This document shows positions 12,341-23,045 of a DNA stretch of 64,000 bases, in pieces. The DNA lies in the NCBI GenBank assembly GCA_008360955.1, contig LUCM01007949.1, positions 105,937 through 169,936 of the forward strand, given 5' to 3'. Made by a program: the position numbers and the translations under genes. The stretch's first letter is position 1; each line of letters starts with the position of its first letter. Below the pieces are notes generated by a model, which saw only the letters and a program-made list of their open reading frames with translations, made no database searches and was not told the DNA's origin. The DNA is from Fasciolopsis buskii (lineage: Eukaryota; Platyhelminthes; Trematoda; Plagiorchiida; Fasciolidae).

Positions 12341-12960
12341 AAGCAATCTAAAAGGCCTGGACATCGCTGATTTTTGTCATCTCGGTCTTCTCTACGGAGA
12401 TTTCTTTGTAATCTTGTACCAAACCTATAATGCTGAATCACGTGAAAGTAGAAAACGACGCGATGACGCCCTGTATACGGAGAATCAGTCACCTATCGGG
12501 AATGGTGACTCTGTTAGGTGTTCTGTAGTTTCCTCGCGGCCGCCAATCTTTGTTGAGCATGGAGACCCTGTGAAGCTGAAAGTTGTGGGGACTGACGGAA
12601 TGGCGTATGATCTCCTATTCTAACATGATGTCTAATTCAGCCTTGGCTAGGCGGAACTTGTCAGGAATTATGCGACGCGTCCGACTGAAAGCGGGGTCCT
12701 GTTGCTTCCGTATGGTGGTTACCTCAGTGGTGACGACGGGAAGTGCATCAACGTTTCGCAGTATGCTAGGTAGTCGCAAAGTAGCACATTGTGTGGCTGT
12801 TGAGCTGGCGGTTCAGTGTACTGGGGCATGTTTGGTTGACGGCGGCGTACGAGCCGGTCATGGTCAGCAACTTTTGACGCTCTACTATTTTTCTGGGCTG
12901 AGCATCCACTAGGAGGTCGAAGTGCTGGAGAAAGTCTATGCCACTAATAGGATGCGGAAC
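12341..12960 (-). pseudogene. Gypsy RT N-terminal half, - copy only
   Basis: On the - strand, HPISGIDFLQHFDLLVDAQ (about 12957-12895) is the typical link between protease and RT. It is followed by frameshifted blocks: a VPP-x-QG-rich stretch, a segment recalling the usual I-R-x-S-x-S-P-x-x-S box, and RPFRLLEF running directly into the arm at 12340. This half is absent, or much more diverged, upstream of the + copy, where the identity block starts. Confidence 0.6.
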
Positions 12961-13028
12961 GTCGCGACGATGAATACCGAACGAACTGCACGATTAAGGC
13001 TTAGATTGAGGGTAATGGGGCGATCTCC

Positions 13029-13203
13029 TTACGTCTGGATATTTGTGCCGATCGCAGCCCGTAGAATGTTTAAATGTGTTGCGAACAAATTATATGGGTC
13101 ACGAGGGATTACACAAAACGCAGCACTTACCTCCACCAGGAATAATCTGTTAGCCGCCAAGTTTTTGAGTGTAAGGAGGCGACAGTCAGTAGATAGCGCG
13201 ATG
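13029..13203 (-). pseudogene. Gypsy aspartic protease remnant
   Basis: The - strand translation contains RLFLVEVSAAFCVIPRD, which aligns with the family block where an active enzyme has L-V-D-T-G-A followed by a V-S-V-I-P run. The catalytic D-T-G is replaced here by E-V-S, so the protease would be dead. The C-terminal peptide LRAAIGTNIQT matches the usual L-x-A-A-N-G-T-x-I block. Located between the gag remnant and RT as expected. Confidence 0.6.
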
Positions 13204-13231
13204 TCGTGTGCCGCGACCACGAACCGGGAAT

Positions 13232-13320
13232 CTAGTTTCCCTGTTTATTACTTGGGAGTTTGCACCCCGGGTAAAATCGTATTGATAAACCGCCAAAGCG
13301 GTTATGATACTTGCAGTAAC
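13232..13320 (-). pseudogene. Gypsy gag C-terminus remnant
   Basis: The - strand frame ends in CKYHNRFGG, then PGCKLPSNKQGN. This resembles the Cys/His-bearing linker that in flatworm Gypsy elements sits just before protease (YH-RFG pattern followed by a C-x-P tail). The frame then shifts before protease. The stretch 13321-13624 upstream stays open in the same frame but I see no clear gag match in it. Confidence 0.5.
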
Positions 13321-13740
13321 CTTCCGTGGATGAAACAAACGGTCGCTTGGGAGAGGGGCTACTGCGCCCGCCTCGACGGGCATTGACCCGGTCTCCTCGT
13401 GGACCAATATCTACTGAATAGTTCTTAATTCGTCCTGTGAAAGTGAGGATGATGCTTTCGGGTTGAGAGAGTGTTTTATGTTGAGACGCGTTGGCTATGG
13501 CGAGACAAGATATCATCAGCGATTTCGACGGTATCCTCTGGTTAATACTTTCGGGAATTACCAAGCAGGTGATGCTGATGGGGACAAAGCCACTGAAGCC
13601 ATAACTCTTTTGACAGAAAGTCACCGCCGAGCGTTGCGCCCTTTAGACGCCGTGCTTCCCGCAGCAGCTCTGAGGGCTTCTTATTCATGAACTCCATCTA
13701 TGAAGCAAATGTCTAATGAGCTGATGTTCATCAGGGACAG

Positions 13741-14350
13741 TCCGAATCATGACGCTTCCTTCAACGTGCCGTAACTGCGCCAAGATACTATGACGTCCAT
13801 AACCCGAACGGTGGCATCTGAAGGAAGACGGCCGGAGACCCACCTAAAACGGCTGACGTCGCTAGTTATCCTGTAATTCTTCAACTTCAGTTCAACCAAC
13901 GCAAACCTGGCGGCAAGAACGAGGATAAATAAGGAGGTACGACGTTTACTTCTGGGTGTGACGCCGGTTTTTGCTTCGTGGATGCGACACCGTATTTGAA
14001 AAGGAAAGAAGCAACTCAAAATAAACTTGCCCAGAACTACCGGCAGAAAAACAAGCCAGACACCCAGCCGGTATAAGGAAAAAGCAGTCGGAAGCGGCGG
14101 AAGGTTGGGTGTATTTTGACAGGATCGTGCGAGCCGAGCTCGCATCAGCGACGCGCCAATCGCGTCCGCCCGAACGGTAAATGTTCGGTCAAGCAAGCGA
14201 TCCGGAGGAACAAGTCTGCGTTCCCTTTTGATCGGGTGCTGTGTGCAGCATTTGGCTGAGTCCGTGGTGCAACTACGGTTATTTTCCGGCTTCTTCACGG
14301 TCGGAAAGATTTCCGAAGGAATACTAAACATATGATAGGCATATTTTCTT
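13741..14350. repeat. Diverged dispersed repeat, copy 1 (pair with 20090-20830)
   Basis: Same-strand similarity to 20090-20830 in several collinear blocks: CTTCAA..CGT.ACTGCG near 13757 and 20101, TAATTCTTCAACTTCAGTTC near 13873 and a matching block near 20221, and AAAGCAGTCGGAAGCGG near 14082 and 20668. Copy 2 carries extra sequence of roughly 170 bp around 20470-20640. A 194-codon frame is open on the - strand here (14331-13747) but not in copy 2, so I do not call it a gene. It could be an LTR or coding part of another element. Confidence 0.5.
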
Positions 14351-14952
14351 GTCTCAGGTCGGCGGCCGTAGGCCCCAGGTTCTCAGAGGTTTGGCTTGGA
14401 GCCTGGAATTTTTTCCCAACTTGAAATAGTGCGTGGCAACACCAACATTTCCCCATCTCAGCTGCAGCAACTAGTGGTAACTTCGGGGTTTTCGGGCTGC
14501 ATTCAAGCGGGCGAAACGGAGCATTCTGGCGAAATCCTTAATAGCCAGTTCGGCTGGTACCGCAAAGCGTTTGTTTGCCTGTCTCAGGCGGCATTCATGA
14601 GCAAAACTGCCGTTCCGCTGCTGATGAAGAACAGTTCCTAATGAGTGAACATGGTTTTAAAGCCAACTTGCTAGCATGCTAGTTTGAATCCATTTACTTC
14701 ACTGAGGCTCAGTCGTTATTGGCGATGCCAAGCGGCTCCTCCATGCTTCTTTGTGTCGAATTTCCAAAAGAAGTTGCTGCATTTCTGCATGTTGCACGCT
14801 AGATATTCGCAATGTCCACGAGATTTAAATCGACTGTCTTGAAGGAGCTGGCTACTTTTCTTGTCCTGCTCCTAACAAAATCGTTCAAGGCGTCGATCTT
14901 GGCTGGAAGTTTCCCCAGGGAAAAAAGACTATTGCCGTCAGACCCTTCAGGG
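14351..14952. other. Spacer before the right arm; possible diverged RT upstream of it
   Basis: Just before 14953 a + strand frame reads KKTIAVRPFRG, similar to the P-K-T-A-I-x-x-P-F-G block expected immediately upstream of the RT sequence at which the identity block begins. This suggests an older, diverged Gypsy RT continuing to the left, but the rest of the interval is too eroded to be sure. Confidence 0.35.
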
Positions 14953-15578
14953 GAGTTCGTGAGGATGCCCTTCGCGCTCACCAACGCGCCACAAACCTTC
15001 ATAAGCTTTATGCACAAGGTCGCATGAGGTTCAGAGAGCGTGTTTGCCTATCTAGACGATTTCTTAGCTGCTGGCCACTCGGATGAGCAAAACTCCGCTC
15101 AACTACATGCTGTTTCCAACAGCCTTAGCAAACATGGCTGTTACAAAATTAACTCATATCACCTCGTCCTCAGGTATAGCCGCAATGCCGGATTGGGTCA
15201 TTGTTACTCGGGACTGACCAGAACCTCATTCTTACGGATAATTACGACAACTGTTCCGCCTGGTTAACTTCCATCGGCATTTTATCCGTAATAGCGAGAC
15301 CTGCTGCGGGAAGTCAAGCTTAAGTTTGCGTTCCCCGAGGCTGCTAAACAGGTGTTCATTTTCATTAAGAAGGCTATCACCAAAATAGCGCTGCTGACAT
15401 ATCCTGACCCTTCAGCACCTATATTTCTGATAACCAACGCATCAAATACTGCAATCGAATTTGTAATTCAGCAGCACACCGAGGATTATCGGAAGCCTTT
15501 GTCATTTTCTTCTAAGCAAGTGCAGCCGGTAGAGTCTAGATACAACACGTTGCTCGCCATCTATCTATTTGTCCAGCA

Positions 15579-16144
15579 CTTCAGGCGCACATTAGAGAAT
15601 GGCCCATTAGAGGTGTCTGCAGATCACAAACAGCTAATATACGGGCGGCATTCAGTCCCTTATTGATGCTCGCCACACGAGATCCGTCGCTCAAACTTTG
15701 TTTTACAGTTCACTGTGGACATACGACATTTCTCTGGGGCAGAAAGCTCCGCCGCTGATTCACTTTCTCGTACATGCCAGCATCCTTTGTCCCCAATAAC
15801 GAGCATGGACTCCAATGCGATGGAACGGGTCCAAGTGAGGGCTCCTGATATCAAAAAATTTCGACGGGGCATTTGCTTAAACTTAGCCATCATACGTATC
15901 ACAGCGCCGCAAAATACGATTGTTTGCGAGCTCGTCCTGCGCCGCTGGTTCCAGCAACTCACCGTTTTCCCTCACTTCTGGGGCTACACAAGTTCGCCAA
16001 CCGGGTGTGACTGCTTTGGTGAGGCTAGTTTCGTGTGGTTCAACGTTAAATGTGACGTGCCCCAGTGGTGTCGCGCCTGCCTCTAATGCCAGAGAGTAAA
16101 GGCCCATCGGCATACCAAAAATCTATTGGCTCGGTTCCCGAACC
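15579..16144 (+). repeat. 566-bp duplicated segment, copy 1 (artefact)
   Basis: Identical in all stretches compared to 16178-16743, offset 599. It covers the end of RNase H and the RNase H-integrase linker. The left arm has this segment only once, showing which structure is original. Confidence 0.9.
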
Positions 16145-16158
16145 NCAGACCCACCGAG
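16145..16158. other. Ambiguous base and unplaced 14 bp
   Basis: The only N in the window is at 16145. The following 13 bases match neither flank of the Gypsy arm and precede the mosaic end. Most simply low-quality or adapter-derived sequence at the chimeric join. Confidence 0.7.
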
Positions 16159-16177
16159 CTGTCTCTTATACACATCT
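16159..16177 (+). other. Tn5 mosaic-end (Nextera adapter) sequence
   Basis: CTGTCTCTTATACACATCT is an exact match to the 19-bp hyperactive Tn5 mosaic end used in tagmentation libraries. It sits exactly between the two 566-bp copies. Its presence marks a library chimera or untrimmed read and is not native DNA. Confidence 0.95.
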
Positions 16178-16743
16178 CTTCAGGCGCACATTAGAGAATG
16201 GCCCATTAGAGGTGTCTGCAGATCACAAACAGCTAATATACGGGCGGCATTCAGTCCCTTATTGATGCTCGCCACACGAGATCCGTCGCTCAAACTTTGT
16301 TTTACAGTTCACTGTGGACATACGACATTTCTCTGGGGCAGAAAGCTCCGCCGCTGATTCACTTTCTCGTACATGCCAGCATCCTTTGTCCCCAATAACG
16401 AGCATGGACTCCAATGCGATGGAACGGGTCCAAGTGAGGGCTCCTGATATCAAAAAATTTCGACGGGGCATTTGCTTAAACTTAGCCATCATACGTATCA
16501 CAGCGCCGCAAAATACGATTGTTTGCGAGCTCGTCCTGCGCCGCTGGTTCCAGCAACTCACCGTTTTCCCTCACTTCTGGGGCTACACAAGTTCGCCAAC
16601 CGGGTGTGACTGCTTTGGTGAGGCTAGTTTCGTGTGGTTCAACGTTAAATGTGACGTGCCCCAGTGGTGTCGCGCCTGCCTCTAATGCCAGAGAGTAAAG
16701 GCCCATCGGCATACCAAAAATCTATTGGCTCGGTTCCCGAACC
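16178..16743 (+). repeat. 566-bp duplicated segment, copy 2 (artefact partner)
   Basis: Second copy of 15579-16144. It begins directly after the mosaic end and continues without a break into the rest of the arm at 16744, matching the left arm there. Confidence 0.9.
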
Positions 16744-17535
16744 CGCGATACTTCTTCACCACGTACATGCTGATCTCGTGAGGCCATTTTACCGTCTCAC
16801 GGATGCTTCTAAGTACTGACCTGTGTAGACCGTTTTACTCGCTGGCCACAGACCGTACTAATTCACTACTCTACGTCAGAAGCGGCCGCGAAGGACTCTT
16901 TTCCAAGCGGGGTAAGCATATTTAGTTGCCCTTTATAGCGACCACCGACCGAGGCTCACATTTCGGCGGGGCTTTTTCAAATATGATTAGAACACTTGGG
17001 TGTAAGCATGTCCTAACGACTGCCTTCCACACACAAGCTAATGGTGTGGTGGAAAGATTTCACCGGCAACCAAAAGCCGCTGTGCAAACCGGGGCAAACC
17101 CGCTTTGGAGTGGAATACTACAGTTAGCACTTGTAATCCTTTGGAGATGTTTAAGGAAAAAATGCGCACCATACCAAATGAGCTTGCGTTCGGCTGCACA
17201 CTGCTTCCCGGGGCGCTGGTGGCTCCGTCGAGACCTAAGCAGTTCAATTACGGTGACTCTGCAGAACGTGTCACACAACACATGGAAACGCGTCATGCCA
17301 ATCCGGGCTACATTCCAAATGTGCTGAACACTTCAGTTCATGTCTTCGTGCGCGTTGATGGTGTTTGACCATCACTGGAACCACCGTGTGCCGGTTCGCT
17401 TCGCGTGTTAGTAGGAGGTCTTAAAACCATTTTTCACGTTTCTGGCGGACAGGACACAATGTCTGTCGATGGTATCACACCTGCCACTGTGGAATGCGGA
17501 TTGAACGACGGACTCCCTTCATCTCACTAGGCTCG

Positions 17536-18030
17536 CCAACCTTGTCGAATCCAGCTATTACCAGCGCCGCCTGTGGAGACACCCGGTGGGGCCAAACCCA
17601 CAGCACAACCAATCGCACCAAAAAGTAGCGTATATGCGAGGCAGTCGCAGCGGCCGCAAAGTAAAGCAAACTCTTTATTTTTCTGATTTTGTTGCTATTT
17701 TCACCCCAGACGGTTGAACACTCTCCCGTTGTAAGGACAATCATACCTAACAGGGTGACAATTTACGCGCCGTTAGACCTGTCGCCCCCATCTCACACCG
17801 ACAAGGGCCTCACCGAAAGCTGTTAAGTGCCCGTCACCAAGTCAAATATCCACGGGTGCACATGCACCGTTTTCACAACGGCTTTTCCTTACTCTCTCTC
17901 AGAAGAACCCCCGGGACCGAGGCAGCTTTAGTTACTCCGGCATGACAGCCATCACTCAGTTGGTCGACATAGTGCACACACCGGTGCAGGAAGAGAACCT
18001 GAGGTCAGAAACTCATCTTCAGCCCTGCCC
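17536..18030 (+). mobile_element. Gypsy post-integrase sequence, + copy
   Basis: Non-coding end of the right arm. An A/T-rich stretch with CTTTATTTTTCTGATTTTG (about 17671-17689) lies in it. LTR limits not determinable. Confidence 0.45.
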
Positions 18031-18130
18031 TTGTGTGTGGGACGCGGTCAGATCGATCATTTTTCCGGTACACATTGAGCGTGCAGCTCGGCTCCAGAGG
18101 CGTCAGAGTGCAAATAGGCCAGGGGATTAC
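18031..18130 (+). repeat. Diverged continuation of the Gypsy arm
   Basis: Beyond the sharp end of identity, about 18065-18125 still aligns with the reverse complement of about 9790-9851, but with many differences (for example shared CACATTGAGCG, GCAGCTC, TAGGCCAG). This contrast with the 99.8% arm is the basis of a gene-conversion or assembly hypothesis. Confidence 0.5.
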
Positions 18131-18644
18131 ACCTCCTGCTGCACATTTTAGGGGTTTTTTCAGGTTGGATGTCCGGCGCACTGTCTGCTGCCAGCAACTC
18201 ACACCCACGTGACAACCAGAAAGCGACCCATTTTTTCCACCGGCGACCGATGTCAAGGCCCCTCATTCAACCTTACACCGCTTTCGACTGTGACGCATAA
18301 TTGGTCACAGTAGTTGAGGTCAAACAAACGTAATACTGTATCCGCCTTAAGAGCGACGGTCTTAGAACGGCATAGGCTGAAAACGACGTCGACGCTGTGT
18401 GGCTAGGACTGCGTGGTTATTGCTCCAGGTGGAAGATGAAGGCTATCCTTGCCACCGGAAAACTTTGAAGAAATAATGAGGCTCGGGATGGAGTTATGAT
18501 TTTGCGAAGTATGTTGGTCGGAGCACATACTGAAACAGGGTCGGGTCCTTTGAAGCAAGACCCAGCTACATGAAAATAATCGGGCGTTGCTAGTGGGACC
18601 AGTGAACTTGTGTGCTGACGTGGCCCGGAACCAGGAACTTTTTG
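18131..18644. other. No recognisable gene
   Basis: Short frames only on both strands. Nothing recognised. Confidence 0.3.
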
Positions 18645-18812
18645 TCTTCCCTTACTCTCTCTGCTAATGAACCAACAAATTTCAGGAAGGGGGCTGCGAT
18701 CACCGAGGGCTGCCAGGTAGGCCACTTGGCCGGCGGAGGGAGGATTCCAACCCACGACCTTCACGTTCAAACGCAACGACTTTATCCGCTTCGCCACCGC
18801 CGGCTCAGAACA
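18645..18812 (-). mobile_element. tRNA-derived SINE, family A
   Basis: On the - strand the head (18805-18728) begins GCCGGCGGTGGCGAAGCGG, containing an A-box-like TGGCGAAGCGG. It has a B-box-like GGGTTGGAATCC, and ends CCGCCGGCCA, which pairs with the first bases as an acceptor stem. A body with GGCAGCCCTCGG and CTTCCTGAAAT follows, as in the other family A copies. Confidence 0.75.
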
Positions 18813-20089
18813 ATTTGAGAGGGCGCGGGCTACAACCATTACGGATTTCGTCGAGGCAAGAGGCAGGGCTCACTTGGAAGGATCGCTCTAACTCCACATT
18901 GTTTACTACAAGGATGTGTTTGAACAAAGTTCAACTTTGAAGCAGGTCACCATCAAGCCGTCCGTGAGAGGAGGCGGAAAGTACTCCAATTATGTTGTAT
19001 GTCAGAAAGCATTTGGATGGCGTTTGCACAGAATATCCATGCACGGAAAGAAGTAGCAGCAAGGCATCAATGTAACTATTGCAAATGATTGCGGCAAGAG
19101 TTACTGAGTGACTGCTTGCATTGGCATGAGAGGGCCCAGGAGCATAGCTTCGAGCTGGTGTCTAAATCTGTTTCACCTTTCATCTCTTCATAAGCAGATT
19201 GCCAGTACTGCTTGTTTGTTTGGGAGCATATAAGGGGTACCATTATGAGTCAGACCCACCGAGTTTTGTACCACCGACGAGGCGGTAGCTGGCACAATTG
19301 CTAGTCCAAAGTGAACTCCAGCTAGCTTCAACACAATGGTTTGTGTAGATAGATTTTTTTATGAAATTCGTTTAGCATGACCTCACAGCTGTTTAGAGCT
19401 CTGGGGTTCACGTTTGCGCATGCAAGGGAAACCCATTAATCACGAACGGCACAGTGAAGAGCTTGGGCTCGAAGACGGTCTTGGCACAAGCCAAGGAAAG
19501 GAATAGAATTATCTACAGTCAGCAGAATAACATTCTACCGAACGAGGCATGGACAATGACCTCCCGTTGAACAGGATGGTATAGCACTATGCCGAGAAGC
19601 CGGTGAGTGGCTTTATTCATCCATCGAAATGCAAAGTTAACAGTGCGCCAACCTCTTGGTAAGATAACATCCATTACGTCCGAACAAGTATTTCCTGGTA
19701 GCTACATTGAGACTATTAAACAGCAAACATCACCCAGGTAAATCTAGAATCTACCTTCCTCGGATGGGGCAGCATTTTGAAATCATTGGGGCATGTGGAT
19801 AATGTAGGTTATTCGTAGAGCTTTACTTGACGTCTCTAAAGCGCCAATTGGTTCTATGGAAATTGAAGATGTCCGTTGCAATGTTCTCACAACTGGACCA
19901 ATCTTAAGATGCCTCTGAAGCCAACGAAACTGGATGGCGTCATTTTGTTTACTACGGTCGCCAACGAATATTACCGTCACTGTTTACAGTGGTTCAGGCT
20001 AAAACATTTCTAGTATAATAACGGCGTTTTCTAGAGGGGCCTGAAGCGGGGGCCGAGTGCGTTGACCACCAGTAGGAGCAGTCCAAGTT
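18813..20089. other. No recognisable gene
   Basis: Short frames on both strands without recognisable motifs. Base composition begins to shift from GC-rich on the left to AT-richer on the right across this interval. Confidence 0.3.
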
Positions 20090-20830
20090 ACAACAGTCCT
20101 CTTCAATGCTTCGTGACTGCGAGAAAATTCTATGGCATCCCTAAATGGAAGCATCACATCCAGTGGAAGACAACTAAGGTCCTGGCGCATCTAAGACGAC
20201 TGAATTAGCTGGTTATACTGTAATTATCGAACTCCAGTTCGGATCGGACGGCGTGTAAGAAGGCGTATAAAGATTTGAACCCTACTGTTCAGTTTGGAGA
20301 TGGTTTCAGCTCCATGAACATGGTGACGTACATTGAAAAATAATGACGTGAATAAAAGATGGCGGGAGCCATCGATAGGAAAAAGTAGTTGGTAAAATCT
20401 ACGCGACAAACAGTTGGAAAAACATCAAAGGCATAATTTTCCGGCTAAAACAACGCGGCAAACAGGGCGCCAGCAACAAAGAATAGGGACCCATGTGACC
20501 AGTCAATCATGTCGGGCTCACCAATCTGTAGAACGGATTGTCCTAACGCGAATCCCGCATTGCGTTTGCATGCCCTCAACCTTTGTGACTACTAGTGCGT
20601 CACTTTTACTCGGCTCCGTACGCTCGCAATACTGGCAACCCTGACACTTGACCGGTACAAGAAAAAAACAGTCGGAAGCGGTAGGAGGTTGAGTATATTT
20701 GGACGGGGGTGTGCAAGCGGTGCTTGCGTGCGCAACGCACAAGTAGCGACCGCGCTTGGCGGTCAACGTTCAGTTAAACAAGTCATCTGGAGAAATAAAT
20801 CCAAGTTCCGCCTTCAGTCTTATATGCGCA
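20090..20830. repeat. Diverged dispersed repeat, copy 2
   Basis: Collinear with 13741-14350 on the same strand (see that entry), with an extra segment near 20470-20640. Too diverged for recent duplication. Identity of the element unknown. Confidence 0.5.
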
Positions 20831-22957
20831 AATCGACACACATGGGCAGTTTACATCGCGAATGTTTAAGGCAAGTAAACCCTGGTTGGTATGACCTGAT
20901 TAGCTCAGATCTGTCGAGTGTGACAAGTGTATGCTTGGAAACAGAAATAAAAGCGGTGGACTTGCCACTGTAAATTGTAGGCAAAAGAAGCTAGAAGAAC
21001 TCATTAAAGAAGAAACGCATACTCAGCAAATGCTAATAAGAGAACTACAGACTGACAAAAAGAAATCAGGAGCCGCTTTTACACAGTGTCCGAAAACACA
21101 TAAGGTAGCTGGAAACACATGAATTACTGCGGGAGCTGATGGCAATCCTTTTTGACACGATAAACAGAAGAAGGACGCGGTAAAATTCCAGTGACTGGGA
21201 AAAAAGCTGTTCACAATATTAGGAGATAAACCGGCCCTTCATGTGTCAATATTTTTGGACGTAATCTATCGCAAGGAATACAAGCAAACTACCACAAAAA
21301 TGTACCAGGAACAATGCGGCGATGTTTGCAAAGAAACAGATGCAGTCTCCAAGAGTTATACGGGACAACTCACGTCAGTGCGAGTGCAAGATTTACTTCT
21401 AAAGAGTTGAGGACTTTTGCTCGCAATGAAAGTTGTTTGGTGCAGATTATATTAAAAATATGGCTAGTGTTTTTCACGCATATATGCGCACAATTGTGTA
21501 TGTGTGCACATTTGCGATTTTAAATGTGCACAACTGTCATATTAGACCACCTTGCAGGCCACTGTTCATGGCGTTAATTTCGGCATAACTAGGTATGAAA
21601 GTAACAGATGGAAACAACGAAGTGCACCAATTACCGTTATGAAACTGACTTGCTCGTAAATCTTAGATGTTAACTCATTTCGTTTTTCGTTCATTGCAAG
21701 CCCTTGTAGAACTGCAAGTATCAGGTTAGTGGCTTGATGAGCAACGAAAGCCATGAGCAGTGACAGAATTATGTACAGCTCGTTTAGAAATTTCAGAAAA
21801 AACTGCTTCGCCACTGACCAGCAGCAAGTTTTCACTCTGATATGGCTAATTTGAGCAGATGGGAAAGAATGACTTGAAGGACAATGCGTATACATTTTTA
21901 TGGGATATTTATTATGCGCGATATCAGCAAACCATCGCGGGGGCCAAAACGGTCATACTTACACATCGATTGGATATACAAGTTGCGGATTGTAAGCCAA
22001 AAAGTGACCAGGACTAAGCTAGTAATTTTTTACTGCTGCTCGTAAACAGTGCCAAAATGGAACCGAAAGTGCTTCAAGGTGGTCAATTTACTGTCGTTCT
22101 GGGGTACATTTGAAGACGATTTCAGGTATACTCACGGACATCTGTACTTTTTGTCAGCATGCATTTTGTATACAGACGGAGTTACCAAAATTGTCGATAT
22201 CGATGCATACTTCAGCCTTTAGATACACATGCGCATTTGTATTTCAATGAATATAAGTGCGCTTTTATTTGATTTTGCAACTTCGTGATATTTTTCTGCG
22301 CTGCACCTGAGAACGATTAAGACTTAAAGGTGTACCAAAACAAAAGACAAGTTCTCAAACAATGTTCCCAATCTGTTTATTTCCTTTTTGGATCCCGCTA
22401 ATGCAGAAGGTGAAAAATGAACGGAAGGAAGGTTGTGCCAAATAATGTCGGATGTAGATGAACAAGGGAGAATTCAAAGTTTTCACAATATATACTTTAT
22501 CATATCCACAATCCAACAGTTCCTTTATAAGTGCGATTGGTAAAATAAAGGTTGAATTTCGATGAATTGAATTTGGTCCAAATGGGAAGGACTGGTTAGA
22601 TTCCCGACTTGAATACAAAAGGAGGCGACCGATTTCTCGCACGTTTTATTGCACCTTTGGGAAGACGTTTGTGCTCCCAATTGCGTTCAGGCAGGATCGG
22701 TCAACTTTTTCATAGGAGCCGCCTAAAATTTGCCTACGTCCGCTCAGACCGTTTTCAGTTGGGTTGAGGTTGCGAGTGTTTCGTGCTCACGATGTAATAA
22801 AATAGAACAAAATATAATGCATGGTATAATTTTAATAACAAAGAGTTGCTGGTAGATGAATTTGTCAACGTTTTGACTAAGGTGCCAAGTCTTTTTCAAG
22901 GCAAGATTTAAAATCAAACAACTGAGGCAACGTTCACATGCCAACGGATGTTCGATT
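20831..22957. other. No recognisable gene
   Basis: AT-rich. Frames at 21895-21566 (-) and 22642-22355 (-) are the longest and show no family match I recognise. Confidence 0.3.
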
Positions 22958-22958
22958 G

Positions 22959-22989
<31 letters not shown>

Positions 22990-23003
22990 ATGTGTGTGAA
23001 TGT
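22958..23003 (+). repeat. (TC)n-(TG)n microsatellite
   Basis: About ten TC units followed by an interrupted TG run and TG/TATG units. Confidence 0.9.
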
Positions 23004-23045
23004 ATGTACTTTGAACTGTGGACCGGGAGAGAGATTAATTTTCCT

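Larger units (their letters stand above)
9862..13320 (-). mobile_element. Gypsy-type LTR retrotransposon copy, - strand (gag end to integrase)
   Basis: Reading right to left the copy has the canonical Ty3/Gypsy order: gag C-terminus, protease, RT, RNase H, integrase, then non-coding 3' sequence. It carries many frameshifts and stops, so no full polyprotein is encoded. Unlike the + strand copy, this copy continues naturally upstream of RT, so it is the more complete one. No convincing LTR pair was found. The region 9862-10370 downstream of integrase may contain 3' LTR sequence. All domains are individually annotated below. It lies head-to-head with the + strand copy, about 2.6 kb of spacer separating the identical arms. 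Confidence 0.85.
12961..13740 (-). other. Inner spacer, part of the - strand Gypsy copy
   Basis: Contains the gag and protease remnants annotated separately. From about 13321 to 13740 the - strand frame (13624-13232) is open for 130 codons, but only its end resembles gag. Confidence 0.4.
14953..17535 (+). mobile_element. Gypsy-type pol copy, + strand (RT core to integrase)
   Basis: Same domain order as the - strand copy. RT: EFVRMPFALTNAPQTF, then FAYLDDFLAAGHS with YLDD at 15049-15060. RNase H at 15352-15666, continuing in another frame at 15715, with the same TNAS substitution at the first catalytic Asp. Integrase at 16926-17368, with TTDRGSHF and VVERFH giving Asp and Glu 35 residues apart, ending with the same in-frame TGA after HVFVRVDGV and then MSVDGITPA. 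It has no recognisable gag or protease attached. It shares every frameshift and stop I checked with the - copy, so neither can be functional. Confidence 0.85.
14953..18030 (+). repeat. Right arm of near-identical inverted repeat (with artefactual insert)
   Basis: Reverse complement of 9862-12340 plus a 599-bp extra segment created by the adapter-linked duplication. Removing that segment restores 2479 bp and exact collinearity with the left arm. The arm begins inside Gypsy RT at GAGTTCGTGAGG and ends at 18030 in AGCCCTGCCC. Confidence 0.95.

Noticed and set aside
13747..14331. 194-codon open frame on the - strand, the longest in the window
   Set aside because: No recognised motif. It lies in a repeat whose second copy (20090-20830) has no such frame, so it is probably a chance opening in GC-rich DNA.
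15579..16743. Tandem duplication as a natural repeat
   Set aside because: The copies are separated by a Tn5 mosaic end and an N, and the opposite arm lacks the duplication.
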